Of a stretch of DNA of 64,000 nucleotides, positions 34,336 through 42,956 are shown one piece after another (positions within the stretch are counted from its first letter, which is position 1; every line of letters starts with the position of its first letter). This DNA comes from JBBPZA01 sp963728925. GTDB taxonomy: Bacteria; Actinomycetota; Thermoleophilia; Solirubrobacterales; Solirubrobacteraceae. Location: positions 91,552-155,551 of the forward strand of contig CAVSMB010000025.1 in the NCBI GenBank assembly GCA_963728925.1, given 5' to 3'. The translations under genes were made by a program, and so were the position numbers. The notes below the pieces were generated by a model that was not told where the DNA came from, ran no database searches, and worked only from the letters and a program-made list of their open reading frames with translations.

Positions 34336-34360
34336 CGGTTACGGTAGCCGTTCGGTTACC
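34336..34360 (+). promoter_or_regulatory. Repeated GGTTAC boxes, candidate ArsR operator
   Basis: CGGTTACGGTAGCCGTTCGG followed by TTACC contains two GGTTAC boxes separated by 13 nt, plus a central GGTAGCC. It ends 10 bp before the GTG of the ArsR-like gene and may be its autoregulatory site. Confidence 0.4.
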
Positions 34361-34369
34361 ATTCCCTCC

Positions 34370-34703
34370 GTGGCCGGCCGTCTCGCCGCAGGGGACCCCT
34401 TCGACGCCCTCGGCGACCCGAACCGCCGGGCCATTGTCGAGCTTCTGCGAACCGGTGAGCGCTCCGTGCGCGAGATCGCCGACTCGTTGCCGATCACGCG
34501 TCCCGCGGTCTCGCGGCACCTCCGTCTCCTGGGGGAAGCAGGGCTCGTCGTCGCCGAGCCGCGCGGAACGCGCCGGCTCTACCGGCCTGCACGACGAGGG
34601 CGTCGCAGCGGTCCGTGCCTACCTCGAGGAGGTCTGGGGCGACGCCGCTCGGCGCTTCCGGCTGGCGGCTGAGAACATCCGCCCCGAGGAGCAGGCGCCG
34701 TGA
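34370..34703 (+). pseudogene. Frameshifted ArsR-family regulator
   Basis: The first 65 residues are a clean ArsR winged helix: FDALGDPNRRAIVELLRTGE, SVREIADSLPITRPAVSRHL and GLVVAEPRGTRRLYR. At about 34587 (CTACCGGCCTGC) the frame then enters an Arg-rich tail ending at 34672. In the +1 frame the expected continuation is intact: HDEGVAAVRAYLEEVWGDAA and RRFRLAAENIRPEEQAP, stopping at 34703. One extra base breaks a regulator that is otherwise normal. ArsR proteins coupled to AHSA1 genes regulate SRPBCC-type stress or detoxification loci. Confidence 0.75.
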
Positions 34704-34843
34704 TCGAGCCGCTGCGTCTGACCCTGACGGTCGACTGCCCCGTCTCCCACGCGTTCTCGATGTGGGCGACGCGCACCTCGCTGTGGTGGCCGCTCGGCCA
34801 CACGGTCACCGGCGAGGACGGCCGCGCTCAGCGCAGACCGTGA
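34700..34843 (+). pseudogene. Truncated AHSA1/SRPBCC-domain gene
   Basis: GTG at 34700 overlaps the restored ArsR stop by 4 nt. The product begins IEPLRLTLTVDCPVSHAFSM then WATRTSLWWPLGHTVTGED, a typical AHSA1/SRPBCC N-terminus, but meets a stop after 47 residues. The remaining roughly 100 residues are missing; downstream DNA belongs to the convergent exported gene. The pair was probably truncated when that gene's region was inserted or rearranged. Confidence 0.68.
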
Positions 34844-36650
34844 CGCTCTCGGGCCGGCCGCTGCTGGGTCCGAAGCGGATCCGCGCGCGGACCAGTCGGG
34901 GCGCGCTGCCCGAGGCGTAGCCGTTCTCCAGGCGCACGCTCGCGTCGCGGCCCAGGGTAACCCGCTGGCCCCCGCCGCTGAGCACGCGGCCCTGCACGGA
35001 GGGTCGCGCGGTGAAGAAGACCGACTGCTCGAAGCGGTCCCCGCGGCGCGCCGACCAGCTCATCCGCACGCCGCACGCGGTGGGCGCGAAGGTGAACCGC
35101 CCGCCGCCCCGCACGATCGCGCCGCCCGAGGTCCGAAAGCCGCCGCCGGCGGTTACGGTGCCGCCGCGGCTGACGCGCATGGTGCGCCCCTCGGGAAAGG
35201 AGGTCTGACCGCCTCGGCGCAGGAGCGGGCCGGCGCCGTCGGGGCGCCGCGCGGTGCGGGGTCGGATGGGCAGCACGTCGGTCCAGGTGTCGCCGCTTCG
35301 CTCCTTCAGTGCGACGAGGCCGAAGTCGTTGCGCAGGTCGCGCGCGGCGCGGGTGGAGCCCGTCCGGCGCACGGCGAACCACAGCGCGCCGCGGCGAACG
35401 ACGGCGAAGCGGCTGCGGCGCAGTGAGAGCAGCGCCGCGCCGGGGTGGTCGGCGCCGATCGCCCCGACCCGTCGTGCCACGCCGTTCATCTCCTCGAGCG
35501 CCCAGTTCAGCGACACCAGCGCGACGCCGGCGAAGGACGGCGCGCCGGTGCTCGCGTCGGTCCCGCGCACCCCGCCGCGCACGTCGCGGCGCAGGGCCGG
35601 CGTCACCCACAGGCCGCCGGGGCCGTTGCCGTAGTTGTCGCGCAACCGCGTGAGCGCGCGCTCGGTCACCCCGCGGAACTGCGCGTCGCGAGCCGCGCCC
35701 GAGCCCGGCAGGCGCGCGGCGGACTCGGTGCCAAGCGCGGTCGCGGTCAGCGCCCAGACGTCCTCCTGCCCCCGGCCGAAGTAGGCGAGGTCGCCGTCGG
35801 GCGCCGTCAGCTCGACCGAGGCGTTGGCCATGTCGCGCAGCGTGCCGCGCGCGCGTCCCGAGCCCCGGCTGCCGAGCAGCTCGAGCGCCCGCGCGTAGAA
35901 GCCGGCCGAGAAGCCGTGGTAGGCGAGCGGCTGGTCGGGCGGGTCGGAGAACACGAACGTCCGCTGGCCGCGGGCCCGCACGACGTCGGCGGCGCCCATG
36001 CGCGGCACGTCGCGGTTGAGCAGCCGCAGGGTCAGGCGCCGCACGAGCGCACGCTTGCCGCCGAGGATCGAGCCGGGCCGGCCCGAGCGCAGACCGCTGC
36101 GCTCGAGCTCGAGCATCGCGATCGCCTCGATGAGGTAGTGGTTGGAGTAGCGGCTGGTCTGCGGTCGGCGGTAGATCGTGGAGATCGGGCGCAGTCCACG
36201 CAGCCAAGCCTCCCAGCGCCCGCGCAGGCGCAGGAACTGGGCGTCGCCGGCAAGCTCGCGGCGGGCGAGGTTGTAGGCCGAGGCCATCGCCATGTACTCG
36301 AACACGCTGCCGCGCTTGTGGAAGCCCTTGGGCCGGCGCAGTACCCACGACACGCCCTTCAGGCCCGACCGCACGAGCGCCGGCTCGGAGTCGCGCACCC
36401 CGGTCTGGATGAGCGCGTAGCCGAGCATCGCGTCGCCGTAGCGCGAGTACGCGAACTCGGTCCCGTAGTACCGGTCGGTGTAGTCGCGGAAGCGCCCGTT
36501 GGCGTCCTGCTGGGCAGGCCACGCCGCCGCGATGTCACGCGAGAGGGAGTCCCAGCGCTCGGGCACGGCGGCGTGGGCGCTCCCCGCGAGGACACCGCAC
36601 GCGACGGCTGCGACCACGAGCGCCATCGCCGCCGCGCGGCGACACCTCAT
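34806..36650 (-). CDS. Exported large paralogue, polysaccharide lyase-like (copy 2)
   Basis: 614 residues. The signal peptide MRCRRAAAMALVVAAVACGV ends near GSAHA. The N-terminal half is alpha-helical, (alpha/alpha)-toroid-like, with RWDSLSRDIAAAWPAQQDAN, TIYRRPQTSRYSNHYLIEAI and APDGDLAYFGRGQEDVWALT. The C-terminal half is beta-rich. These features resemble heparinase/alginate-lyase-like proteins, where an Asn-His pair and a Tyr act in catalysis, but the family cannot be fixed from sequence alone. It is a tandem paralogue of 36647-38539. ATG 36650 overlaps that gene's TGA by 4 nt. The 3' end overlaps the truncated AHSA1 remnant. Confidence 0.75.
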   Translation of the reverse strand: MRCRRAAAMALVVAAVACGVLAGSAHAAVPERWDSLSRDIAAAWPAQQDANGRFRDYTDRYYGTEFAYSRYGDAMLGYALIQTGVRDSEPALVRSGLKGVSWVLRRPKGFHKRGSVFEYMAMASAYNLARRELAGDAQFLRLRGRWEAWLRGLRPISTIYRRPQTSRYSNHYLIEAIAMLELERSGLRSGRPGSILGGKRALVRRLTLRLLNRDVPRMGAADVVRARGQRTFVFSDPPDQPLAYHGFSAGFYARALELLGSRGSGRARGTLRDMANASVELTAPDGDLAYFGRGQEDVWALTATALGTESAARLPGSGAARDAQFRGVTERALTRLRDNYGNGPGGLWVTPALRRDVRGGVRGTDASTGAPSFAGVALVSLNWALEEMNGVARRVGAIGADHPGAALLSLRRSRFAVVRRGALWFAVRRTGSTRAARDLRNDFGLVALKERSGDTWTDVLPIRPRTARRPDGAGPLLRRGGQTSFPEGRTMRVSRGGTVTAGGGFRTSGGAIVRGGGRFTFAPTACGVRMSWSARRGDRFEQSVFFTARPSVQGRVLSGGGQRVTLGRDASVRLENGYASGSAPRLVRARIRFGPSSGRPESVTVCAERGRPRR

Positions 36651-38539
36651 GGCCGGCACGTCCGGATCCGCATCACGCCGTCCCGCGGCGCCGCGAGGAT
36701 CGCTCGCGCGCGGAGGAGGCGCGGGTCAAGTCCTGACACATAGCCCTTCTGGAGCGACACGCGCACCACCGCCCCCGAGAAGCTGACCTTCTGGGCCTCG
36801 TCGGCGAGCACCGAGCCCCGCAACCGCGGCGGGCTCGCATTGTCGACGAAGAACGTCGAGTAGTCGTAGCGGTCGCCGGAGCGCACCGGGAAGCTCAGGC
36901 GCGCTCCGCAGCTGGTCGCCCGCCACGTCCAGCGCACGCCGCGCCGCAGCCAGCGCCGCTGGACGGACCGGTAGCCGCCGGCCACCGTGACCTCGCCGCG
37001 CCCCGTCGTCAACCGCGCGCCGCGCGGCAGGCCCCGCCCCCCGCCCGAGAGCAGGACCGGGCCGACGCTGTCGGGACGCGCCGAGGTTTGCGGGCGCAGG
37101 CGCAGCACGTCGCTCCAGACGCCGTCGCGCAGCGTCTTGAGGGCGACGAGCCCGAAGTCGTAGCGCAGGTCGTTCTTGCGCTTGCTCGAGGCCTGGCGCT
37201 TGACCGCGAACCACACGTCGCCCCGGCGTACCACCCCGAGCCGGCTCTCGCCCTTGGAGACCGCTTCGGCGCTGTCGGCGTCGGCGCCGATGGTGGAGAC
37301 CGGCCGCTCGGACCGGCGGTCCATCTCGTCCAGCGCCCAGTTGAGCGGCACGAGCGTGAGGCCGGTGAAGGCGACCGCGCCCGCGTAGCCGTCGATCTCG
37401 CGCAGCGCGGCGCGCAGGTTCGCCTTGAGCGCCGGGGTCACCCACCAGCCCAGCGGTCCGTTGCCGTAGGCGTCGCGCAGTCGACCGAGGACACGGTCGG
37501 TGACGGCGTGGTAACGGGCGATCTGCCCGGCGCGCGCGCCGGGGCTGTTGGCCGCCGCCTCCGTCGCGGCGGCAAGCGACGCGTTGGCCCACGAGTCCTC
37601 CTGTGAGCGTCCGTAGTAGGCGAGGTCGCCGTCGGGAGCGGTCACCCACACCGAGGCGTTGGCGGCGTCGAGGATCGGCTCGCGCGTCCGCGTCGCGGAG
37701 CGGGCGCCCAGCACGCTGACCGCGCGCGCGTAGACGCCCGAGGAGAGGCCGAAGTAGGCCAGCGGGTTGTCGGGCGGGTCGGAGTGCACCCACGTCCCCA
37801 CGCCCTGCACGTCGATGTTCGCGCGCCGGTTGATGCTCGGAACGCGCTCGTTGAGGAGGAAGCGCGTCACCTTCAGGGCGTCGGCGCGCCTGCCGCCGAG
37901 GATCGCGTCCCGGCGGTCGGAGCGAAGCCCGGTGTCCAGAAGCTCGAGGATCTCCACCGCCTCGATCAGGAAGTGGTTGCCGTAGCGCGTGGTGTCGGGC
38001 TTGCGGTAGATCGTCGTGATGAGCGGCTGGCGGCGCATGAAGGCCTCCCACGACGCCTTGCCCGCCAGGAACAGCGGGTTGGCGGGCTGGCGCTTGCGCA
38101 TCAGGTTGTAGGTCGAGGCCACCGCCATGCCCTCGAAGGAGGTCGGCAGTCGCGCCTGCAGCCGGCGCTGGCCGACGATGTAGGTGATCGCCTTCACCCC
38201 CGAATCGACGAGCCGCTGATCGCCCTCGCGCAGGCCCGTCATGACGAGCCCGTAGCCGAGCAGCGACTCGCCGTAGCGCGCGTTGCCAAGCCCCTTGCGG
38301 CAGCGGGGCACGTTGCAGAAGGCCTTGCCGCCGCCGTACACGTAGTCGGGGAACCAGCCGACCGACTTCTGGAGCGACGGCCACGGGCGCGCCATCTCGC
38401 GGGCCAGCGCGCGCCACTGGTCCGGTGCAGCGGCCGCCGCGCTCGAGGGGCCGGTCAGCGCCCCGGCGACGAGCAGACCGACGACCACCGCGGCGAGCAG
38501 CGGCACGGGCAGCGCGATGGGGCGTCGAAGGGGTCGCAT
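36647..38539 (-). CDS. Exported large paralogue, polysaccharide lyase-like (copy 1)
   Basis: 630 residues with signal peptide MRPLRRPIALPVPLLAAVVV. It shares the plan of the next gene: QWRALAREMARPWPSLQ, TIYRKPDTTRYGNHFLIEAV, SDPPDNPLAYFGLSSGVYAR and APDGDLAYYGRSQEDSWANA. One difference is a Cys pair (FCNVPRCRKG) near residue 75 that the downstream copy lacks. The predicted helical toroid plus beta-sandwich suggests a carbohydrate-active enzyme or binding protein on the cell surface. ATG at 38539 is preceded by a weak ribosome site. It is 61 bp upstream of, and on the same strand as, the rseP stop. Confidence 0.75.
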   Translation of the reverse strand: MRPLRRPIALPVPLLAAVVVGLLVAGALTGPSSAAAAAPDQWRALAREMARPWPSLQKSVGWFPDYVYGGGKAFCNVPRCRKGLGNARYGESLLGYGLVMTGLREGDQRLVDSGVKAITYIVGQRRLQARLPTSFEGMAVASTYNLMRKRQPANPLFLAGKASWEAFMRRQPLITTIYRKPDTTRYGNHFLIEAVEILELLDTGLRSDRRDAILGGRRADALKVTRFLLNERVPSINRRANIDVQGVGTWVHSDPPDNPLAYFGLSSGVYARAVSVLGARSATRTREPILDAANASVWVTAPDGDLAYYGRSQEDSWANASLAAATEAAANSPGARAGQIARYHAVTDRVLGRLRDAYGNGPLGWWVTPALKANLRAALREIDGYAGAVAFTGLTLVPLNWALDEMDRRSERPVSTIGADADSAEAVSKGESRLGVVRRGDVWFAVKRQASSKRKNDLRYDFGLVALKTLRDGVWSDVLRLRPQTSARPDSVGPVLLSGGGRGLPRGARLTTGRGEVTVAGGYRSVQRRWLRRGVRWTWRATSCGARLSFPVRSGDRYDYSTFFVDNASPPRLRGSVLADEAQKVSFSGAVVRVSLQKGYVSGLDPRLLRARAILAAPRDGVMRIRTCRP

Positions 38540-38600
38540 CGGCGCGTGGACTCCGAAACGGGACCGGCCGTCGCGAGTTGCGGCGGCCGAGCGGCGCAGG

Positions 38601-39674
38601 CTAGCGCACGTTGAAGCCGTCGCCCGTCAGTCGCCCGATGTCGTTGGAGAGGCCAATGAAGAAGAAGAGCAGCACGATCACGAAGCCCACCACCCCCGCG
38701 CGCTCCATGACAGCGAACGGGATGGCGCGCCCGCGCACCTTCTCGGCGAGCGCCCAGAAGATGTGGCCTCCGTCGAGGGGCAGGAACGGGAAGAGGTTGA
38801 TGATCCCGAGCGACAGCGAGATGAGCGCGAGGACCTCGAAGGCCCGCGTGGCGTCGAACTCGACCGACTGGCGGGTGACCTCGTAGGTCCCGACGACGCC
38901 GGAGAGCTTCTTGCGCTCCTTGGGCTCGAAGATCCGCCCGATCGTCTCGACGGTGAGCTTCGAGACGCGCCACATGCCGGTGACGCTGAGCGAGGCGGCC
39001 TCCGCGACGCCGACGGGCTGATGGACGGCGGCGAACGAGAACCCGATGAGCGGGCGCGCCGCCTCGGCGTCGTAGGTCGGCGCGACGATGACCGTCTTGG
39101 TGGCGCCGTCGCGACGCACGACGATCCGGGCGGGCGTCGTCGCGACGCACCCGTTGGTCTGGCGTCCCGCGCAGCGGTGGGTGCCGATCTGGTCGCGAAG
39201 CGTCTCGGCGTCGCCCCGAACGCCGTCGATCGAGACGATCCGGTCGTCTCGCAGCAGCTGCCCGGCCCCGGCGCTCTTCGGGTCGACCCGCGCGACGGCG
39301 GTGGTCTGCACGAGCTTGCCGTTGGCCAGGTAGAGCGCCGCGAGGATCAGGAAGGCGAGGAGGATGTTCATCGCGGGCCCCGCGGCGATCACGACGATGC
39401 GCTTCCACACCGGCTGGCGGGAGTAGGCGCGGGGCAGGACGTCGGCAGGGATCTCCTCGTTGGGGTTCATGCCGGTGATGCGGACGTAGCCGCCGAGCGG
39501 GATGGCCCCCACGCCGTACTCGGTCTCCCCGCGGCGGACCTTGAAGAGCAGCGGCGGGAAGAACAGCGCGAAGCGCTCGACGCGCATGCCGACCGCCTTG
39601 GCGGCCATGAAGTGGCCGAGCTCGTGCAGGATGATGAGCGCCGCGAACCCGGCGAAGGCGAGCAGCCAGCTCAT
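38601..39674 (-). CDS. rseP: Site-2 zinc metalloprotease (RseP/M50)
   Basis: 357 residues, a membrane-embedded site-2 protease that cleaves anti-sigma or signal-peptide remnants within the membrane. HELGH at 17-21 supplies the zinc histidines and catalytic Glu. GPAMNILLAF forms the conserved loop and LPLDGGHIFWA the second zinc site (Asp). A PDZ domain lies between, roughly 125-200. The dxr TGA overlaps the rseP ATG (39671-39674). This is the ancestral dxr-rseP pair, normally followed by ispG, here separated by 19 kb. Confidence 0.94.
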   Translation of the reverse strand: MSWLLAFAGFAALIILHELGHFMAAKAVGMRVERFALFFPPLLFKVRRGETEYGVGAIPLGGYVRITGMNPNEEIPADVLPRAYSRQPVWKRIVVIAAGPAMNILLAFLILAALYLANGKLVQTTAVARVDPKSAGAGQLLRDDRIVSIDGVRGDAETLRDQIGTHRCAGRQTNGCVATTPARIVVRRDGATKTVIVAPTYDAEAARPLIGFSFAAVHQPVGVAEAASLSVTGMWRVSKLTVETIGRIFEPKERKKLSGVVGTYEVTRQSVEFDATRAFEVLALISLSLGIINLFPFLPLDGGHIFWALAEKVRGRAIPFAVMERAGVVGFVIVLLFFFIGLSNDIGRLTGDGFNVR

Positions 39675-40828
39675 CGTGTCGCCGGCGCCTCAACCAGGCG
39701 GGCCGCGACCGCGCGCGCCTCGCGGTCGGCCTCGTAGAGCGACTCGAAGGCGCGCACCGGGGTCGTCCCGAGCTGGTCGAGCGTCGTCTCGATCACCCGC
39801 GGGATGCCCAGGAAGTCCAGGCGCCCGTTCATGAAGGCGTGCACGGCGATCTCGTTGGCGGCGTTGAGCACGCACGGGGCGGTGCCGCCGGCGCGCCCGG
39901 CCTCACGGGCCAGCCCCAGGCACGGGAAGGTCGCCTCGTCGACCGCCTCGAAGGTCAGCGCGCCAAGCGCCGGGAGGTCGAGAGTCGCAACGCCCGGGAC
40001 CTCGACCCGCTCGGGGTGGTGCAGCGCGGCGGAGATCGGCACGCGCATGTCGGGGTAGCCGAGGTGCGCGAGCGTCGCACCATCACAGAGGTTGACGAGA
40101 CTGTGGACGATCGACTGTGGATGCACGACGACGTCGATGCGCTTGTACGGGACGCCGAACAGATGGTGGGCCTCGATGACCTCGAGGCCCTTGTTCATCA
40201 GGGTGGCCGAGTCGATGGTGATCTTGCCGCCCATCGCCCACGTCGGGTGGGCGAGGGCCTGCTCCACGGTGACGCCCTCGAGCTCAGCGCTGCCCCGTCC
40301 CCGGAACGGGCCGCCCGAGGCGGTGACCACGAGCCGGTCGACGGTGCCGGCCTGCTCGCCGGCGATGAGCTGGTAGAGGGCCGAGTGCTCGGAGTCGACG
40401 GGGATGATCTGGGCGCCCGTCCCTTCGGCGAGCTGGGTCACGAGCTCGCCGCCGACCACCAGCGACTCCTTGTTGGCCAGAGCGAGGTCGATGCCCTCGC
40501 CCAGGGTCGCCACGGTGGGCCCGAGGCCGGCCGAGCCGACGAGCGCGTTGAGGACCAGGTCGGCCCCGGTATCAGTGACGAGCGATACGAGGCCCTCGGG
40601 GCCGGTGAGCACCTCGCCGTCGGCCCACGCCTCACCCGCCAGCGCACCCGCGTCGGGGTCCGTGAGCGCGATGCGGCGAACGCCGTGACGGCGCGCCTGC
40701 TCGACCAGCTCGCGCCACGAGCCCTGCGCGGACAGCCCGACGAGCTCGAGCTCGTCCGAACGCTCGACAAGCTCGAGCGCCTGGGTGCCGATCGACCCTG
40801 TCGAGCCGAGGATGAGGAGACGCCGCAT
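39671..40828 (-). CDS. dxr: 1-Deoxy-D-xylulose-5-phosphate reductoisomerase
   Basis: Second step of the MEP pathway: rearrangement and NADPH-dependent reduction of DXP to MEP. 385 residues. The nucleotide-binding motif is ILGSTGSIGTQAL, and SGGPFRGRG with ALAHPTWAMGGKITIDSATL contains the metal/substrate site. EAHHLFGVPYKRIDVVVHPQ includes the conserved Glu and His residues. The start is ATG 40828; a purine-rich (GGGA)n tract lies upstream on the minus strand (41007-41061). The stop is coupled to rseP by 4 nt. Confidence 0.96.
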   Translation of the reverse strand: MRRLLILGSTGSIGTQALELVERSDELELVGLSAQGSWRELVEQARRHGVRRIALTDPDAGALAGEAWADGEVLTGPEGLVSLVTDTGADLVLNALVGSAGLGPTVATLGEGIDLALANKESLVVGGELVTQLAEGTGAQIIPVDSEHSALYQLIAGEQAGTVDRLVVTASGGPFRGRGSAELEGVTVEQALAHPTWAMGGKITIDSATLMNKGLEVIEAHHLFGVPYKRIDVVVHPQSIVHSLVNLCDGATLAHLGYPDMRVPISAALHHPERVEVPGVATLDLPALGALTFEAVDEATFPCLGLAREAGRAGGTAPCVLNAANEIAVHAFMNGRLDFLGIPRVIETTLDQLGTTPVRAFESLYEADREARAVAARLVEAPATR

Positions 40829-41180
40829 CGACGGCCAGTGTAGGTAGCCGGCCTCAACCGACGATCAAGGGTCGGCCGGGCGCTTCCGCGGAAGCGCGCC
40901 GCCGGCGTCTACAGCGGCGACGAGGGAGGTGAAGGGCATCGGACCGGTTGCAGGGTGCATAACTGCGCACTCGATCCGCAGACGGCAACGCGAGCGCGCG
41001 TGCTCGCCCTCCCTCCCTCCCTCCCTCCCTCCCTCCCTCCCTCCCTCCCTCCCTCCCTCCTGGTCGATGCTGTAGACGCGGGGAACCTCGCCGCCGCGGG
41101 AGGCCGGCGGGCGTCGCCGCCACCCGCCGCTGCGGGCCCCGCCGCCGCCAGGCGTCCCCACGCTCTAGCCTGCCAGCGCG
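40829..41180. other. 352-bp divergent intergenic region with SSR
   Basis: Contains the start-proximal DNA of dxr (minus) and of a membrane protein gene (plus). The only clear structure is the CCCT tract at 41007-41061. A short inverted repeat, CCGAC-N8-GTCGG (about 40856-40873), lies near the dxr start. I see no recognisable gene or tRNA. Confidence 0.6.
41007..41061 (+). repeat. (CCCT)13 tetranucleotide tract
   Basis: 55 bp of uninterrupted CCCT units (13 copies plus CCT). The minus strand is (AGGG)n with at least thirteen G3 runs separated by single A residues, so it can form a stacked G-quadruplex. Tetranucleotide tracts of this length are prone to slippage. The tract lies 179 bp upstream of the minus-strand dxr start and 120 bp upstream of the plus-strand gene at 41181. 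Confidence 0.95.
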
Positions 41181-42956
41181 ATGGCCGCCACGGACCGGAG
41201 CGCCGCGGCGCGCGGTGGGGCTCGGACGGAACGCGGGGCGCCCCGTCCCCCCTCCCCTCGCCTGAGTGCACGCGAGCTCGGGGCGCTGGCGATCGCCGCC
41301 ACCCTGCTCGCCGTCGTCATGCACTGGCCGCTGGTGCTGCACCTGGGTAGCGACGTACCGCGCGACCTCGGCGACCCGCTCTCGCAGGCCTGGCAGGTGG
41401 CGTGGGGCGGGCACGCTCTCGCCCATCAGCCGCTTCGCTTCTTCGACGCGAACCAGTTCTGGCCGCTTCCCGACAGCCTGGCCTTCTCCGACGCGCTGGT
41501 CGGCTACGCCCCCGCCGGGCTGATCGGCGACGGCGTCTCGGCGGCGATCGCGCGCTACGACCTGCTCTTCCTCTTCGCCTACGCGCTGGCCTTCGCCGGC
41601 GCTTACCTGCTGGGTCGCGAGCTTGGCCTGCGACCGCTCGCCGCCTCGCTCACGGGCGCCGCCTTCGCCTACGCGCCGTGGCGACTGGAGCAGGACGGCC
41701 ACCTCCACGTCCTCTCGAGCGGTGGCATCCCGCTCACCGTCTTCCTGTTGCTCCGCGGCTACCGCTCGCGACGGCCTGTGCTCGTGCTCGCGGGATGGCT
41801 GGTCGCGGCCTGGCAGCTCGCGATCGGCTTCTCGACGGGGATCCTGCTCGCGTACCTGCTGCTCGGCCTCGGCGTCCTCACCGGTGTCGCCTGGTGGCGG
41901 CGGCGCCCGCACCCGGTGCCCGACCGCCCGCTGGTGGTCGCGACCGCCGCCGGCGTGCTGGCCTTCGCCGCCGTGGCCGTGGTCCTCGCCCGGCCCTACC
42001 TGCGGGTCCTGGACGACCACCCCGAGGCGCGGCGCTCGGCATCGGACGTCGCGGGCTTCTCGGGGCCGGTGTGGGAGTTCCTCGTCGCGCCCGAGGCCAA
42101 CCTCGTGTGGGGGCGCGCTACCAGCGGCCTGCGCACCCAGCTCGAGTTCGTTCCCGAGCAGACCCTGTTCCCCGGCCTCGCGATCCTGGTCCTTGCCGTC
42201 GCCGGCCTCGGCGCGTGCGCGCTGGGGCGGCGGCTGCGCATCGGCCTGGGAATCGCCGTGGTGGCGCTCGCTGCCATGGCCCTGGGCTTTCCCGACTCCG
42301 GCGCGCGCTGGTCGACCCCGTACTGGTACCTCTACCACTTCGCTCCCGGCTTCTCGGCGATCCGCGTGCCGGGGCGCATGTTGGTGCTCCTGACGCTCGT
42401 CCTCGCGCTCCTGGCGGGCGCGGGCGCGCAGAGAGCCCTGGCGTGGGCCGAACGGCGAAGAACTCGTGGAGCGTCACGGATGGCACCCTCGCGACTCGCG
42501 TCGCTGCTCGGCGTCGCCCTCATCGCCGCTGTCCTCCTCGAGGGGTCGGGATTTGATCTCCAGGGGCTGTCCGTGCGCGGGCCAACCCAGCAGACCGCCC
42601 CGACCGCGCCGGCCGGCCTCGCGGCCGCCCGCCCGCCGCTGCTCCAGTTGCCCGCCCAGGCCGACGACAACCGCCACTACCTGCTGTGGTCGACCGCCGG
42701 CTTCGGGGACATGGTCAACGGTCGCTCGAGCTTCGTGCCGCGCCAGTTCGCCAAGGTCACGCGGCGGGCGGCGGGCTTCCCAAGCGCTGCTTCGGTCGCC
42801 TACCTGCGCCGGCTCGGCGTGCGCACGGTGGTGCTCCACCGTCGCTGCCTGCGGGGCACGTCGTGGGCGGCGTGGGCCTCCAGGCCGGTCGGGGCGCTCG
42901 GGCTAGGACGCCAGGTCGGTCGCGTGCTCGTGCTCTACGACCTGCGTCCGCGCTGA
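41181..42956 (+). CDS. Polytopic membrane protein, GT-C/YfhO-like
   Basis: 591 residues with about 11-12 predicted membrane helices after a charged leader (about 30 residues). PRDLGDPLSQAWQVAWGGHA in the first external loop carries an Asp of the type seen in GT-C glycosyltransferases, and FAYAPWRLEQDGHLHVLSSG resembles the loop of actinobacterial GT-C or YfhO-like proteins. A soluble C-terminal portion contains FVPRQFAKVTRRAAG and VRTVVLHRRC. It is likely to act in lipid-linked sugar or polymer assembly. The 3' end overlaps the convergent GT-C-like gene by 54 bp. A simple CCCT repeat sits in its upstream region. Confidence 0.75.
   Translation: MAATDRSAAARGGARTERGAPRPPSPRLSARELGALAIAATLLAVVMHWPLVLHLGSDVPRDLGDPLSQAWQVAWGGHALAHQPLRFFDANQFWPLPDSLAFSDALVGYAPAGLIGDGVSAAIARYDLLFLFAYALAFAGAYLLGRELGLRPLAASLTGAAFAYAPWRLEQDGHLHVLSSGGIPLTVFLLLRGYRSRRPVLVLAGWLVAAWQLAIGFSTGILLAYLLLGLGVLTGVAWWRRRPHPVPDRPLVVATAAGVLAFAAVAVVLARPYLRVLDDHPEARRSASDVAGFSGPVWEFLVAPEANLVWGRATSGLRTQLEFVPEQTLFPGLAILVLAVAGLGACALGRRLRIGLGIAVVALAAMALGFPDSGARWSTPYWYLYHFAPGFSAIRVPGRMLVLLTLVLALLAGAGAQRALAWAERRRTRGASRMAPSRLASLLGVALIAAVLLEGSGFDLQGLSVRGPTQQTAPTAPAGLAAARPPLLQLPAQADDNRHYLLWSTAGFGDMVNGRSSFVPRQFAKVTRRAAGFPSAASVAYLRRLGVRTVVLHRRCLRGTSWAAWASRPVGALGLGRQVGRVLVLYDLRPR

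Noticed and set aside
40854..42338. Minus-strand frame with repeated GGRE residues through the CCCT tract
   Set aside because: The repeat is only the translation of the simple sequence; the rest of the frame lies opposite the membrane protein gene at 41181.
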